In this document: piece by piece, positions 36,299-46,675 of the stretch
How positions within the stretch are numbered: the stretch's first letter is position 1
Layout: every line of letters starts with the position of its first letter
Source: Beutenbergia cavernae DSM 12333
GTDB taxonomy: Bacteria; Actinomycetota; Actinomycetes; Actinomycetales; Beutenbergiaceae
DNA length: 64,000 nt
Assembly (NCBI RefSeq): GCF_000023105.1
Contig: NC_012669.1
Coordinates: 372,001 to 436,000 of the forward strand
Direction: 5' to 3'
Made by a program: the position numbers and the translations under genes
Notes under the pieces: model-generated
What the model saw: only the letters and a program-made list of their open reading frames with translations
Told to the model about the DNA's origin: nothing
The model's database searches: none

Positions 36299-38038
36299 CT
36301 ACGGCCGCGGGATGTTGCGCAGGTTGGACCGCGCCATCGCCATGACCTCGCCGAGCCCGCCGCCGAGCACCTCCTTGGTCATCGCCGTCGCGAAGCCCTT
36401 CACCTGCTTGGCGGTGATCGACGGCGGGATCGAGAGCGCGTTCGGGTCCGTCACCATGTCCACGAGCGCCGGGCCGCGCCGGTGCAGGGCTCCGGTGAGC
36501 GCCTTGCGCAGGTCCTTGGGGTGCTCCACCCGCACGGCCGGGATCCCGAGCGCCGTCGCGACGGCGGCGTAGTCGACCGGCGGTGAGTCGGTCGCCCAGG
36601 CCGGGAGACCCTCCACGAGCATCTCGAGCTTGACCATCCCGAGGGTCGAGTTGTTGAACACCACGACCTTCACGGGCAGGTGGTACGTCCGGATGGTGAT
36701 GAGGTCGCCGAGCAGCATCGACAGCCCGCCGTCGCCCGCCATCGCGATGACCTGGCGCGTCGGGTCGGCGAACGCGGCGCCGATGGCGTGCGGCATCGCG
36801 TTCGCCATCGAGCCGTGGATGAACGAGCCGATGACGCGCCGTCGCCCGTTCGGCGTGATGTAGCGGGCCGCCCAGACGTTCGTCATGCCGGTGTCGACGG
36901 TGAAGACGGCGTCTGGGCCGGCCACCTCGTCCAGCTGCACGGCCGCGTACTCGGGGTGGATCGGCGTCGTCCGCTCGACCTTCCTCGTGTACGCACCCAC
37001 CACCGAGCTCATGAGCTTGTCCTGCTTCGCGAGCATCTTGTCCAGGAACGCGCGCTTCTTCTTGCGGGTCACGAGCGGGAGCAGGGCGGCGGCCGTCTCC
37101 CTCGCATCCCCGACGACGGCGTAGTCCAGGCGCGTGCGGCGGCCCAGGTTCGCGGGGTTGATGTCGATCTGGGCGGTCGGGACGTCGTCGGGCAGGAACT
37201 GGTCGTACGGGAAGTCGGTCCCGATGAGCACGAGGAGGTCGGCGTCGTGCATCGCCTCGAAGCACGACCCGTACCCCAGCAGGCCGGACATGCCGACGTC
37301 GAACGGGTTGTCGTACTGGATGACCTCCTTGCCGCGCAGGGAGTGGCCGACGGGCGCCGCCGCGGCGTCGGCCAGCGCGATGATCTCGTCGTGGGCGCCC
37401 CGCGCGCCGGCGCCGACGAAGAACGTCACCTTCTGCGCGCGGTTGATTGCGTCCGCGAGCGTCTGCACGTCGGCCTGGTCGGGGACGACGCTCGGCGGGA
37501 CGGGGCGGCACACGATGGGGGTGGCCGACGTCGGCACCTCCTCCTCGGCGACGTCGCCGGGGATCGTGAGGACGGCGACACCCGGCCCGGCGAGGGCGTG
37601 ATGGATCGCCGAGGAGATGACGCGCGGTGCCTGCGTCCCGCTCGAGATCATCTCGGAGTAGACGGAGCACTCGATGAAGAGCCGATCGGGGTGGGTCTCC
37701 TGGAAGAAGCCGGTGCCGATCTGGTTGCTGGGGATGTGCGAGGCGATGGCGAGAACGGGCACCCGGGAGCGGTTCGCGTCGTACAGGCCGTTGATGAGGT
37801 GCAGGTTTCCGGGGCCGCACGACCCGGCGCACACCGCGAGGGCGCCCGTGACCTCGGCCTCTCCGGCGGCAGCGAACGCGGCCACCTCCTCGTGGCGCAC
37901 GTGCACCCAGTCGATGCCCTTCGTGCGGCGGATGGCGTCGACGATCGGGTTGAGACTGTCGCCGACGATGCCGTAGACCCGCGTCACGCCGGCGGCGACG
38001 ATGTTCTCGACGAGCTGTTCCGCGACGGTCCTGGCCAT
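36299..38038 (-). CDS. poxB: Pyruvate oxidase/dehydrogenase (quinone), ThDP-dependent
   Basis: A 579-residue enzyme of the ThDP-dependent family converting pyruvate to acetate and CO2 with electrons to the quinone pool. The catalytic Glu lies in HVRHEEVAAF. The ThDP motif is GDGGLSMLLGDL ending at VVVFNN, and the middle FAD-binding domain is intact (FVGAGARGAHDE, LLVLIGTDFPYDQFLP, IDINPANLGRRT). Length fits PoxB (about 572). The C-terminus is less clearly the lipid-binding helix of the E. coli enzyme, so membrane attachment is uncertain. ATG with GAGGAGGA. A 22-bp repeat array and the trxA terminator lie upstream. Confidence 0.9.
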   Translation of the reverse strand: MARTVAEQLVENIVAAGVTRVYGIVGDSLNPIVDAIRRTKGIDWVHVRHEEVAAFAAAGEAEVTGALAVCAGSCGPGNLHLINGLYDANRSRVPVLAIASHIPSNQIGTGFFQETHPDRLFIECSVYSEMISSGTQAPRVISSAIHHALAGPGVAVLTIPGDVAEEEVPTSATPIVCRPVPPSVVPDQADVQTLADAINRAQKVTFFVGAGARGAHDEIIALADAAAAPVGHSLRGKEVIQYDNPFDVGMSGLLGYGSCFEAMHDADLLVLIGTDFPYDQFLPDDVPTAQIDINPANLGRRTRLDYAVVGDARETAAALLPLVTRKKKRAFLDKMLAKQDKLMSSVVGAYTRKVERTTPIHPEYAAVQLDEVAGPDAVFTVDTGMTNVWAARYITPNGRRRVIGSFIHGSMANAMPHAIGAAFADPTRQVIAMAGDGGLSMLLGDLITIRTYHLPVKVVVFNNSTLGMVKLEMLVEGLPAWATDSPPVDYAAVATALGIPAVRVEHPKDLRKALTGALHRRGPALVDMVTDPNALSIPPSITAKQVKGFATAMTKEVLGGGLGEVMAMARSNLRNIPRP

Positions 38039-38145
38039 GACGGCGTCCTCCTCGTTGCTCGGATGGTCGCCTGCCACTCTGCCCTTGCCCCCGCCTCGGC
38101 GCGCGCGCAGACGGCGCCGTGTGACGTACGAGACCCCGCCCGGTT

Positions 38146-38233
38146 CGCGAGAGGTGAGTGGCCGCACCGCGAGAGGTGTGTGGCCGCACCGCGAGAGGTG
38201 TGTGGCCGCACCGCGAGAGGATCGTGGCCCGGA
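38146..38233. repeat. 22-bp repeat array I (CGCGAGAGG module)
   Basis: Units starting with CGCGAGAGG lie at 38146, 38168, 38190 and 38212, each exactly 22 bp. The first three end GGCCGCAC and the fourth diverges after GTGGCC. The array lies between the trxA terminator and the poxB start, about 110 bp before the ATG, so it may overlap the poxB promoter region. The same module occurs at 43.8 and 51.2 kb. Confidence 0.9.
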
Positions 38234-38237
38234 CGTG

Positions 38238-38274
38238 CGACGAGCCCGCACGCCTCGGGTGTGCGGGCTCGTCG
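38238..38274 (-). terminator. Terminator hairpin of trxA
   Basis: CGACGAGCCCGCAC (38238-38251) pairs perfectly with GTGCGGGCTCGTCG (38261-38274) across a 9-base loop: a 14-bp stem about 52 bases after the trxA stop. No U-run is present. Confidence 0.75.
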
Positions 38275-38325
38275 TCGGACGCGGGCCTCGGCGGGCCGGC
38301 TGGGCCGGCTGCTGGGCCGGGCGGC

Positions 38326-38697
38326 TCAGGCCTGAGCGGTCTCCTGCTCGGCGATCTTGGCGCGGACGTCGTCCATGTCGAGCTCCTTGACGGCCGTGAT
38401 GACCTGCTCGAGCGCGGCCGGCGGGAGAGCGCCGGGCTGCGAGAACACGAGCACCTGCTCGCGGAACGCCATCAGCGTCGGGATCGACCGGATGCCGAAC
38501 TGCATCGACAGGTCCTGCTCGGCGTCGGTGTCGACCTTGCCGAACACGATGTCCGTGTGCTGCTCCGACGCCGACTCGTACGTCGGCGCGAACTGCTTGC
38601 ACGGCGGGCACCAGGTCGCCCAGAAGTCGACCAGGACGATGTCGTTGTCGGTGACCGCGGACTCGAACGTCTCGCCGGTCAGCTCGCGGGTGGCCAT
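38326..38697 (-). CDS. trxA: Thioredoxin
   Basis: A 123-residue cytoplasmic thioredoxin reducing protein disulphides. The active site reads DFWATWCPPCK: WCPPC rather than the classical WCGPC, which should shift redox potential. The cis-Pro loop is IRSIPTLMAFRE. About 15 extra residues follow the usual end (MDDVRAKIAEQE). ATG with GAGGAG. It stands alone with its own terminator; no thioredoxin reductase gene is near. Confidence 0.93.
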   Translation of the reverse strand: MATRELTGETFESAVTDNDIVLVDFWATWCPPCKQFAPTYESASEQHTDIVFGKVDTDAEQDLSMQFGIRSIPTLMAFREQVLVFSQPGALPPAALEQVITAVKELDMDDVRAKIAEQETAQA

Positions 38698-38824
38698 GAA
38701 GTCTCCTCAGGGATCGGGGTTCGGAAGGCACAACGCCGTCGGGCTCCGAGGGATTCCCCGGACCGCCCGTCACGCCCGGCCGTCACGTTCGGCGGGTCAC
38801 CCGACGCCCGCGCACTGCGGGTCT

Positions 38825-39847
38825 TCAGGGCAGAGCGACAGTGGCGGCGGCGCGCTCCACGTCGAGCGGATCCAGGCTGACGTCGGCACGCCGCTCGGCG
38901 AGGTGCAGTGCCCCGAGCACGGGCGCCGTCGCGGCGCGCACCGCCACGCGCGGCAGGCGGTGGCCGAGCCCTGCCCTCACCCCGCGCGAGACGGGCCCGA
39001 CCGAGGTCAGGACGGAGCCCGCCAGCACCACGCACGGTACGTCGTCCTGGTCGCCGGCGGCCATCGCGACGGCGTCGCTCACCAGCGCCGCGACGGCCCG
39101 GGCGACGATTGCACCAGCGACCGCGTCGCCGTCGTCGGCGGCCTGCGAGACCAGCGGCGCGAGCCGCCCGAGGGCCGCCACCGGTCCGGCGTACGCCGCG
39201 GCGACCAGCGCCTGGCGGGGGTCCGCGCCCGTGTCCGGGCCGGCGTCGATCCCGAGCGCGTGGAGCACGATCGGGGTGAGCGCGGTGCGGGGGCCGCGCG
39301 CGTCGAGCTCGGCGGCACTCGCGCGCACCGCCTCCAGCGCGAGCCACAAGCCCGAGCCGACGTCGCCGAGCAGCCAGCCCATGCCGTCGCGCCGCCGCAC
39401 GACGTGGCCCGATCGCACGCGCGCGGCCACGGCGCCGGTGCCGGCGAGGAGAAGGACGCCGTCGGCGTCGTCGCCGGACCCGGCGGCGAACGCGATCTCG
39501 AGATCCGTGGAGACGTCGAGCGAGCCGGCGTCCGTGGGGAGGCCGAGCTCCGTCCAGACGTCGGACACGACGGCCACGATGCGGTCGCGCCCTGCCGCCG
39601 CGGCCCCGGAGGCGCCGACGACGGCGCTCACCCCCTGACGGGCGGCGTCGTCGAGCGCGAGCGGGCGCACGGCCTCGGCGACGGCGGTGTGCAGGGAGGC
39701 GCGCACGTCCCGGGCGCCTCCGCCGGAGTTGATGTTCGCGCCGGGGCCGCGGCCGACCGAGATCGTCGCGGGTGCACCCGGAAGGGCCATGACGGCGAGC
39801 GCCGACACCGACGTCCCGCCGACGTCCACGCCGAGCAGCAGTCTCAC
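38825..39847 (-). CDS. BadF-family sugar kinase (likely MurNAc/GlcNAc kinase)
   Basis: A 340-residue ATPase of the BadF/BadG/BcrA/BcrD fold used by N-acetylglucosamine kinases. Phosphate 1 is LGVDVGGTSVSALAV, phosphate 2 is LLLAGTGAVAARV with the GWLLGDVGSGLWLALEAV segment, and the adenosine motif is near CVVLAGSVLTS. It lies 7 bp after murQ, so a role in phosphorylating N-acetylmuramate (as in clostridial MurK) before MurQ cleavage is likely; GlcNAc could also be a substrate. The start is GTG at 39847. This would be cytosolic peptidoglycan-sugar recycling. Confidence 0.85.
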   Translation of the reverse strand: MRLLLGVDVGGTSVSALAVMALPGAPATISVGRGPGANINSGGGARDVRASLHTAVAEAVRPLALDDAARQGVSAVVGASGAAAAGRDRIVAVVSDVWTELGLPTDAGSLDVSTDLEIAFAAGSGDDADGVLLLAGTGAVAARVRSGHVVRRRDGMGWLLGDVGSGLWLALEAVRASAAELDARGPRTALTPIVLHALGIDAGPDTGADPRQALVAAAYAGPVAALGRLAPLVSQAADDGDAVAGAIVARAVAALVSDAVAMAAGDQDDVPCVVLAGSVLTSVGPVSRGVRAGLGHRLPRVAVRAATAPVLGALHLAERRADVSLDPLDVERAAATVALP

Positions 39848-39854
39848 GCGAGCA

Positions 39855-40778
39855 TCATGCCCGGTGCAGGATGTCCGCGAGGCGCCCCCCGGCCGCCGTG
39901 ACCAGGCGGTCGGCCTCGGCGGCGTCGACGCCCCGCGCGAGCATGACCGACGCCTGCGGCACGCGGTGGTCGGCGGCCGCGAGCGCCGCCGCGGCGTCGG
40001 CCTGGTCCGCTCCGGTGATGCGCTGCACGAGCCGCAGGGCGCGGGCGCGCAGCTTCGCGTTCGACGCCGTGACGTCGACCATGAGGTTCCCGTACGTCTT
40101 GCCGAGCCGCACCATGACCGTGGTCGAGATCGCGTTGAGCACCTGCTTCTGCGCGCTCCCGGCCTTCAGCCGCGTGCTCCCGGCGAGGACCTCGGGCCCG
40201 ACGACGACCTCCAGCGGGTGCGCGACCAGGCTGCTCAGCGCGGCGTGCGGGTTGCAGCAGAGTCCGACCGTGAGCGCGCCGCGCCGCCCGGCCTCCTCGA
40301 CGGCGCCGAGCACGTACGGCGTGCGGCCGCTCGCGGTGATCCCGACGACCGAGTCGTCGGCGGTGACGCCGCGCTCGGCGATGGCCGCGGCGCCGTCGTC
40401 GGCACGGTCCTCCGCGCCCTCGACGGACCGGAACACCGCCGACGGGCCGCCCGCGATGATCGCCTGCACGAGCTCCGGGTCGGTGTGGAACGTGGGCGGG
40501 CACTCGGAGGCGTCCAGCACCCCGAGTCGCCCGGGCGTGCCGGCTCCGACGTAGAACAGGCGCCCGCCGCGGGACATGCGCTCCGCGATCGCGTCGATCG
40601 CGCCGGCGATCGCGGGCGCGACCGCGCGCACCGCCGCCGGCACCGACTGCTCGGCCTCGTTCATCGCGAGCACGATGTCGGTTGTGCTCAGCTCGTCGAG
40701 GTGGCCGTACCGAGGATCGATGGCCTCGGTGGCCAGGCCGGACAGGTCGACGACGCCGTTCGTCGTTGCCTCGTCCAT
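39855..40778 (-). CDS. murQ: N-acetylmuramic acid 6-phosphate etherase
   Basis: A 307-residue SIS-domain enzyme cleaving the lactyl ether of MurNAc-6-phosphate to GlcNAc-6-phosphate and lactate. Motifs: IDPRYGHLDELSTTDIVLAM at the start, the SIS segment RLFYVGAGTPGRLGVLDASE, then ECPPTFHTDPE with the catalytic Glu region, and VGITASGRTPYVLGA. Length equals E. coli MurQ (298) closely. First gene of the pair with the BadF kinase. No PTS or ABC transporter for MurNAc is adjacent, so the sugar may come from another uptake system. ATG with AGGAGG. Confidence 0.95.
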   Translation of the reverse strand: MDEATTNGVVDLSGLATEAIDPRYGHLDELSTTDIVLAMNEAEQSVPAAVRAVAPAIAGAIDAIAERMSRGGRLFYVGAGTPGRLGVLDASECPPTFHTDPELVQAIIAGGPSAVFRSVEGAEDRADDGAAAIAERGVTADDSVVGITASGRTPYVLGAVEEAGRRGALTVGLCCNPHAALSSLVAHPLEVVVGPEVLAGSTRLKAGSAQKQVLNAISTTVMVRLGKTYGNLMVDVTASNAKLRARALRLVQRITGADQADAAAALAAADHRVPQASVMLARGVDAAEADRLVTAAGGRLADILHRA

Positions 40779-41127
40779 CGCACCTCCTGCGTGGGCTCAG
40801 GCACGCCGCCCGGCCGTTCTCGGCCAAGGTACCTCATTTACATCATGCGTGGCGAGAGTGAAAACGAATGACCATCAGGTGGATGCGCGGGACGTGCCGG
40901 GACGGGAGCGGGGTAGGCGCGACGTCGCCGGCGGCGCGCGCGGAGGTCGGCGGCGCACCCTGACGCGCGGCCGGCCGAGCGCCACTCTCGCGGCGTGGGC
41001 GGGGGTCCGCATCCCCGTCCGGCCGCGTCTCGTGCTCCGCCTCGGGGCCGCCGTCAGGACGGGAGCGGGCGGCCTGGAGCGGCGGGGCGCTCAGAAGCGG
41101 CGCCGGCGCCCCGACGCGGAGCCGGCG
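40779..41127. other. Intergenic region upstream of murQ
   Basis: No credible gene is present. Near murQ there is an AT-richer stretch (about 40835-40865) with TTTTCA and TGTAAA on the minus strand, 16 bp apart, a possible murQ promoter. Near the other end GGGGCGC (41084-41090) can pair with GCGCCCC (41106-41112) just after the MFS stop, a weak terminator candidate. Confidence 0.4.
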
Positions 41128-42372
41128 TCAGGACGCCGGGTCGGCGGCCGGGTCGGGGATCGTCGGGACCACGGCGTCCCGCCGCCTCCGGCTCGCGAGC
41201 GCCGTCCCCATGGCGGCGAGCGCCAGGGCGGCGGACGCCACGACCACGAGGAACCCGGCGCGCGCACCGTTCGCGTCGATGATCGGGCCGGCGATCGACG
41301 AGCCGAACGAGACGCCGACGCCCAGGGACGTGCCGATCCACGTGAGGCCCTCGGTGAGGCGTGCGGGCGGCACGATCTGCTGGACGAGCGCGTTCCCGTT
41401 GACGAGAGTCGGCGCGATCGAGAACCCGACCACGAACATGACAGCGGCCAGCACCCAGAGCGAGGTCACGAGGAAGAACAGCGAGACCCCGAGCGCGAGG
41501 GCGACGACGCCGATCGCGAACCGCCGCCACAGCGACGAGCGCCAATGCCGCGCCCCGTACAGCAGGCCGGAGATGAGCGAGCCACTCGCGCAGATCCCGA
41601 GGATGACGCCCGCCAGGCCCTTCTGGCCCTCCTCCTCGGCGAACGCGACCACCGACACGTCCGTCGCGCCGAAGATCGCGCCGATGCAGACGAACACGAT
41701 GCAGATCGAGACGATCGCGCCGTCGCGCAGCACCGACGTCCGCGGCGTTCCTGCGTCCGGGGGCGACGGGGCCGGCTCGGTCTTGCGCAGGCTGAGGAAC
41801 CAGTACCCGCCGACGAGTGCGGCGACGATCGCGACGACCAGCCCGGCCGACGGCGAGACGCTCGTCGCGAGGATGGTCGCGAGCACGGGGCCGATGACGA
41901 AGACGAACTCGTCGAGCGCCGACTCGAGGGAGTAGGCCGTGTGCAGCTCGCGCGGGTTGGTGACGACGGCGTTCCAGCGGGTGCGGACGAGCGAGCCGAG
42001 CGAGCCGATGGTCGCGCCCGTGACGATCGCGAGCGCGAACAGGAGCGGCGCTCCGGCGTGGGACGTGGCGGCCAGGATGAGCCCGACGAGCCCGATCATC
42101 GACACCGCGAGCGCGGGCCGCATGACGCGCGCCTGGCCGTGCCTGTCGACCAGTCGGGCCAGCTGAGGAGAGCAGAGCGCCTGGGCGACGACGTACACAG
42201 CGGAGACCTGGCCGGCGAGCCCGTACGAGTCGTACAGCTCCGAGATCATGAGCACGATCCCGATGCCGACCATCGACATCGGGAAGCGAGCCAGCACCCC
42301 GGCGCTGGAGAACTGGAGGGCGCCCGGCTTCCTCAGGATCTGGGCGTACGGGTTGGGCACGGTTCGCATCAT
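41128..42372 (-). CDS. MFS transporter
   Basis: A 414-residue permease with about twelve hydrophobic helices and the loop-2 signature LVDRHGQARVMRP of the major facilitator superfamily. The central cytoplasmic loop is LSLRKTEPAPSPPDAGTPRT. The protein resembles drug/sugar efflux MFS members, but the substrate is not clear. The ATG at 42372 is chosen because GGAG lies 9 bases upstream; an earlier ATG at 42390 has no ribosome-binding site. Divergent from the secreted Asp-box protein, so the two may share regulation. Confidence 0.85.
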   Translation of the reverse strand: MMRTVPNPYAQILRKPGALQFSSAGVLARFPMSMVGIGIVLMISELYDSYGLAGQVSAVYVVAQALCSPQLARLVDRHGQARVMRPALAVSMIGLVGLILAATSHAGAPLLFALAIVTGATIGSLGSLVRTRWNAVVTNPRELHTAYSLESALDEFVFVIGPVLATILATSVSPSAGLVVAIVAALVGGYWFLSLRKTEPAPSPPDAGTPRTSVLRDGAIVSICIVFVCIGAIFGATDVSVVAFAEEEGQKGLAGVILGICASGSLISGLLYGARHWRSSLWRRFAIGVVALALGVSLFFLVTSLWVLAAVMFVVGFSIAPTLVNGNALVQQIVPPARLTEGLTWIGTSLGVGVSFGSSIAGPIIDANGARAGFLVVVASAALALAAMGTALASRRRRDAVVPTIPDPAADPAS

Positions 42373-42571
42373 CGCACCGATCTCCGACATCGATCGAATC
42401 GATTTGAGTGGCGGTCGCGCCCGGACGGGCTGCGGCGGATGCGCCGCGAGCCGCCGAGTCGCCGCCGAGTGCATGATCCGTCCCGCCCCGGGCGGCGTGT
42501 CGCCGCGAGGCATCACGCAGTCGGCAAGGGTGGGCCGGTCGCGAGGTCGCCCGACCCGGGCTGCGTCGCCC

Positions 42572-42601
42572 TTGACAACGTTGTAATGGCGCTGCTCGAA
42601 T
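42572..42601 (+). promoter_or_regulatory. Promoter with LacI-type operator
   Basis: TTGACA (42572-42577) and TCGAAT (42596-42601) are 18 bp apart. The 10-bp palindrome ACAACGTTGT (42575-42584), with the central CG of LacI/PurR-family operators, covers the end of the -35 box. It precedes the secreted Asp-box gene by 43 bp. No LacI gene is in the window, so the regulator would act in trans. Confidence 0.55.
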
Positions 42602-42644
42602 GACGTGGCGAAGATCACAGTGGATCCGTTGGGGAGGAACTCAG

Positions 42645-43829
42645 GTGCGTCGTGCACTGCGTTCGATCGTCCTGTTCGCGCTCGCCTCGCTGATGCTGGT
42701 CACGACCGCCTCGTGGTCGTCGGCGGCACCGTCCGAGCCACCACCGCCGGGCGGTGCCGAGAACGGCACCCGCCTCATGGAGGGTCCGGCGTTCTACCCG
42801 CGCACGATCCGCCTCGCCCACGCCGGGGCGGACGACGGCGCGATCATCGCGAGCGTCGTCACGTTCGCCGACGGCCTCGGCCACGGCGCGATCTTCCGGA
42901 GCGACGACGACGGCCGCAGCTTCCAGCGCATCGGCACCGTCACCGACCCGGCCACGGCCGACGGGCTGTGCTGCGCCACCCTCTTCGAGCTCCCGCAGCA
43001 GGTCGGTGAGCTCCCGGCCGGAACCCTGCTCTGGTCGGCGTCGGTCGGCCAGCAGGCGCCGGACCGCAGGATGACGCTCCCGGTCTGGGCGAGCACGGAC
43101 CAGGGCCGCACGTGGAGCAAGGTCTCGACGATCGCCACCCAGCCGAACACCGGCGGCCTGTGGGAGCCGGAGTTCGCAGTCGCCCGCGACGGGTCGCTCG
43201 TCGTCTACGTCTCCGACGAGAGCCAGCAGCCCACGCACAGCCAGACGCTCGTCCAGGCGACCTCACCCGACGGGGTGCACTGGTCCGAGCTAGAGAACAT
43301 CGTGGCGGCGCGGGATCCCGACCTCCGGCCCGGCATGCCGCTCGTGAGGCAGCTGCCGAACACCACGTACCTCATGAGCTACGAGATCTGCGGGCCGGGC
43401 CAGGAGTGCAGCCAGCGGACGCGCCGCTCGCTCGACGGCGTCCACTGGGGTCCCGAGACCTGGCTCGGCGTCCGCGTCCGTACCGCCGACGGTGCGCACT
43501 TCCGGCATGCGCCGACGATCAGCTGGTACGACGACGGCACCCGCAACGGACGCCTGCTCGCCGTCGGCCAGATGCTCTACGGCGCGGACGGCACGGTGCA
43601 GCCCGGCAACGGTCGGACGATCTTCACGAGCGACCTGCTCCCGGAGCTCCCATGGGGCACCGGCCCGGCCCCGCTGGCCATCGCCGAGCCGTGGAACAAC
43701 TTCTGCCCGAACTACTCCTCGAGCCTGCTGGCGATGCCGGAGCGTGACGAGCTGCTGGAGCTCGCGAGCGGCTACGACGACGTGGGGGAGTGCACGACGT
43801 ACTTCGCCGTGGGGGACCTGCCGGACTGA
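42645..43829 (+). CDS. Secreted Asp-box (BNR) beta-propeller protein, sialidase-like
   Basis: A 394-residue exported protein. A signal peptide (about 1-28, ending SSA/AP) is followed by a propeller with Asp-box repeats: FRSDDDGRSF, ASTDQGRTW, TSPDGVHW and SLDGVHWG. These mark sialidases, exo-alpha-glycosidases and related six-bladed propellers. I cannot confirm the arginine triad of true sialidases, so glycosidase activity is likely rather than shown. Four Cys in pairs (LCCATL, CGPGQEC) may form disulphides. GTG with GGGGAGGA. The LacI-type operator suggests induction by a sugar. Confidence 0.82.
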   Translation: MRRALRSIVLFALASLMLVTTASWSSAAPSEPPPPGGAENGTRLMEGPAFYPRTIRLAHAGADDGAIIASVVTFADGLGHGAIFRSDDDGRSFQRIGTVTDPATADGLCCATLFELPQQVGELPAGTLLWSASVGQQAPDRRMTLPVWASTDQGRTWSKVSTIATQPNTGGLWEPEFAVARDGSLVVYVSDESQQPTHSQTLVQATSPDGVHWSELENIVAARDPDLRPGMPLVRQLPNTTYLMSYEICGPGQECSQRTRRSLDGVHWGPETWLGVRVRTADGAHFRHAPTISWYDDGTRNGRLLAVGQMLYGADGTVQPGNGRTIFTSDLLPELPWGTGPAPLAIAEPWNNFCPNYSSSLLAMPERDELLELASGYDDVGECTTYFAVGDLPD

Positions 43830-43832
43830 CGC

Positions 43833-43938
43833 AGCCACGAACCTCTCGCGGTGGGGCCACGAACCTCTCGCGGTGGGGCCACGAGCCTCTCGCGGAGGGG
43901 CCACGAGCCTCTCGCGGTGGGGCCACGAACCTCTCGCG
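43833..43938. repeat. 22-bp repeat array II (CGCGAGAGG module)
   Basis: Four exact 22-bp units at 43851, 43873, 43895 and 43917, plus a partial copy from 43833, in the reverse orientation to array I (plus strand ends CCTCTCGCG). Minus-strand units begin CGCGAGAGG and end GGCCCCAC. The array fills the whole junction between the convergent Asp-box and pgm genes, ending 5 bp from the pgm stop, so it may act as the terminator region for both. Confidence 0.9.
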
Positions 43939-43943
43939 GATGG

Positions 43944-45623
<1,680 letters not shown>

Positions 45624-45704
45624 GGTTCGATCCTCGCACCGGCCGCCGACGCGGTCATCCCGGTGCCGGAACGACGATGTCCCGCTGCCCGTAGGCTGCC
45701 GCCC

Positions 45705-46604
45705 ATGGCCAAGAAGAACCGCCGTCAGAAGCAGCGCGCCTCCGAGCAGGCCGCGGCGGCAGCATCGTCGCCCGCGAAGCCGCGCCGCGCCGTCCCCGAG
45801 TTCGTCGCCCGCCCGTTCGAGGGCCTGACGGGCGAGGCGGACTGGGTGGCGATGCGCGAGATCGTCCCGGCCGCCACGGCCAAGGTCCGGACGACGGCGG
45901 AGTACGGGAGCCGCGACGTCGTCGTCGCCACGCTCCTCCCGATGCTCTGGCCGGCGCTGCACCGCGAGGACGGCACCGTGCTGGTCGCGACGCAGACGAC
46001 GTCGTCGAGCGGCGACGCGAGCCGGGACGTGGCCGCAGCCCTCCTCCAGGCGCTCGAGGCCGAACCCGGCACGGCGATCCCGCCGGGCGAGCTTCCCGAG
46101 CCCGGCCCGCGGCTGCAGGACGTGCTCGAGGACGGACCCTTCGCCGTCGAGCTGAGCGAGACGTTCGACTTCTGGCTCTCGCCCCAGGACGAGCACGACC
46201 ACGAGATCGAGGAGAGCCTCGAGAACGCGAACGACGCGATCGTGCCGACGGTCGCCGTCGAGGGCGTCGACGCCGCGTACTGGTGCCGCATGAACGGGCG
46301 CGAGTTCCTGCGCTGGGTCGTCCCGCAGGAGGAGGACCGCATGCTCGACGCGCTCGCCCGCCTGCACGCGGACCGAGCCGCCGGGCTCGACGACGACGCT
46401 CGGCTGGTCGGCGCGTTCCGCACCTGCGGCGTGCTCGTGCCCGTCTGGGAGCTCGCGCGCGGCACCGAGGCGGACGAGCTCACCGCCCCGCTGCAGGCGT
46501 TCGCGGGCCGGCTCGAGGCAGCGCTCGCCGACGAGGAGCCCCTCACGCCCGAGCAGCGCCGCGCCCGCGCCGGGCTCGTGTCCCGGCAGGTCAACCTGCG
46601 CTGA
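45705..46604 (+). CDS. DUF5926-type protein
   Basis: A 299-residue cytosolic protein resembling the actinobacterial DUF5926 family. The N-terminal 30 residues are basic and Ala-rich (KKNRRQKQR), followed by an acidic globular part ([42 protein letters not shown] and [10 protein letters not shown]). The basic head could bind nucleic acid or ribosome; function is unknown. The ATG lies 7 bases after TAGGCT (45692-45697) with no ribosome-binding site: a leaderless start. It is followed by a GT2 gene with its own leaderless promoter. Confidence 0.78.
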   Translation: MAKKNRRQKQRASEQAAAAASSPAKPRRAVPEFVARPFEGLTGEADWVAMREIVPAATAKVRTTAEYGSRDVVVATLLPMLWPALHREDGTVLVATQTTSSSGDASRDVAAALLQALEAEPGTAIPPGELPEPGPRLQDVLEDGPFAVELSETFDFWLSPQDEHDHEIEESLENANDAIVPTVAVEGVDAAYWCRMNGREFLRWVVPQEEDRMLDALARLHADRAAGLDDDARLVGAFRTCGVLVPVWELARGTEADELTAPLQAFAGRLEAALADEEPLTPEQRRARAGLVSRQVNLR

Positions 46605-46675
46605 CGACGGGCACGGCCGCCCGGGGAGGCGGCCCCGAACTGCGTCGGTGCTCCCGGCGGCTATAGGGTCGTGAC

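Noticed and set aside
40870-41127. Small genes between murQ and the MFS gene
   Set aside because: Open frames exist on both strands but lack start signals and family resemblance; typical of high-GC intergenic DNA.
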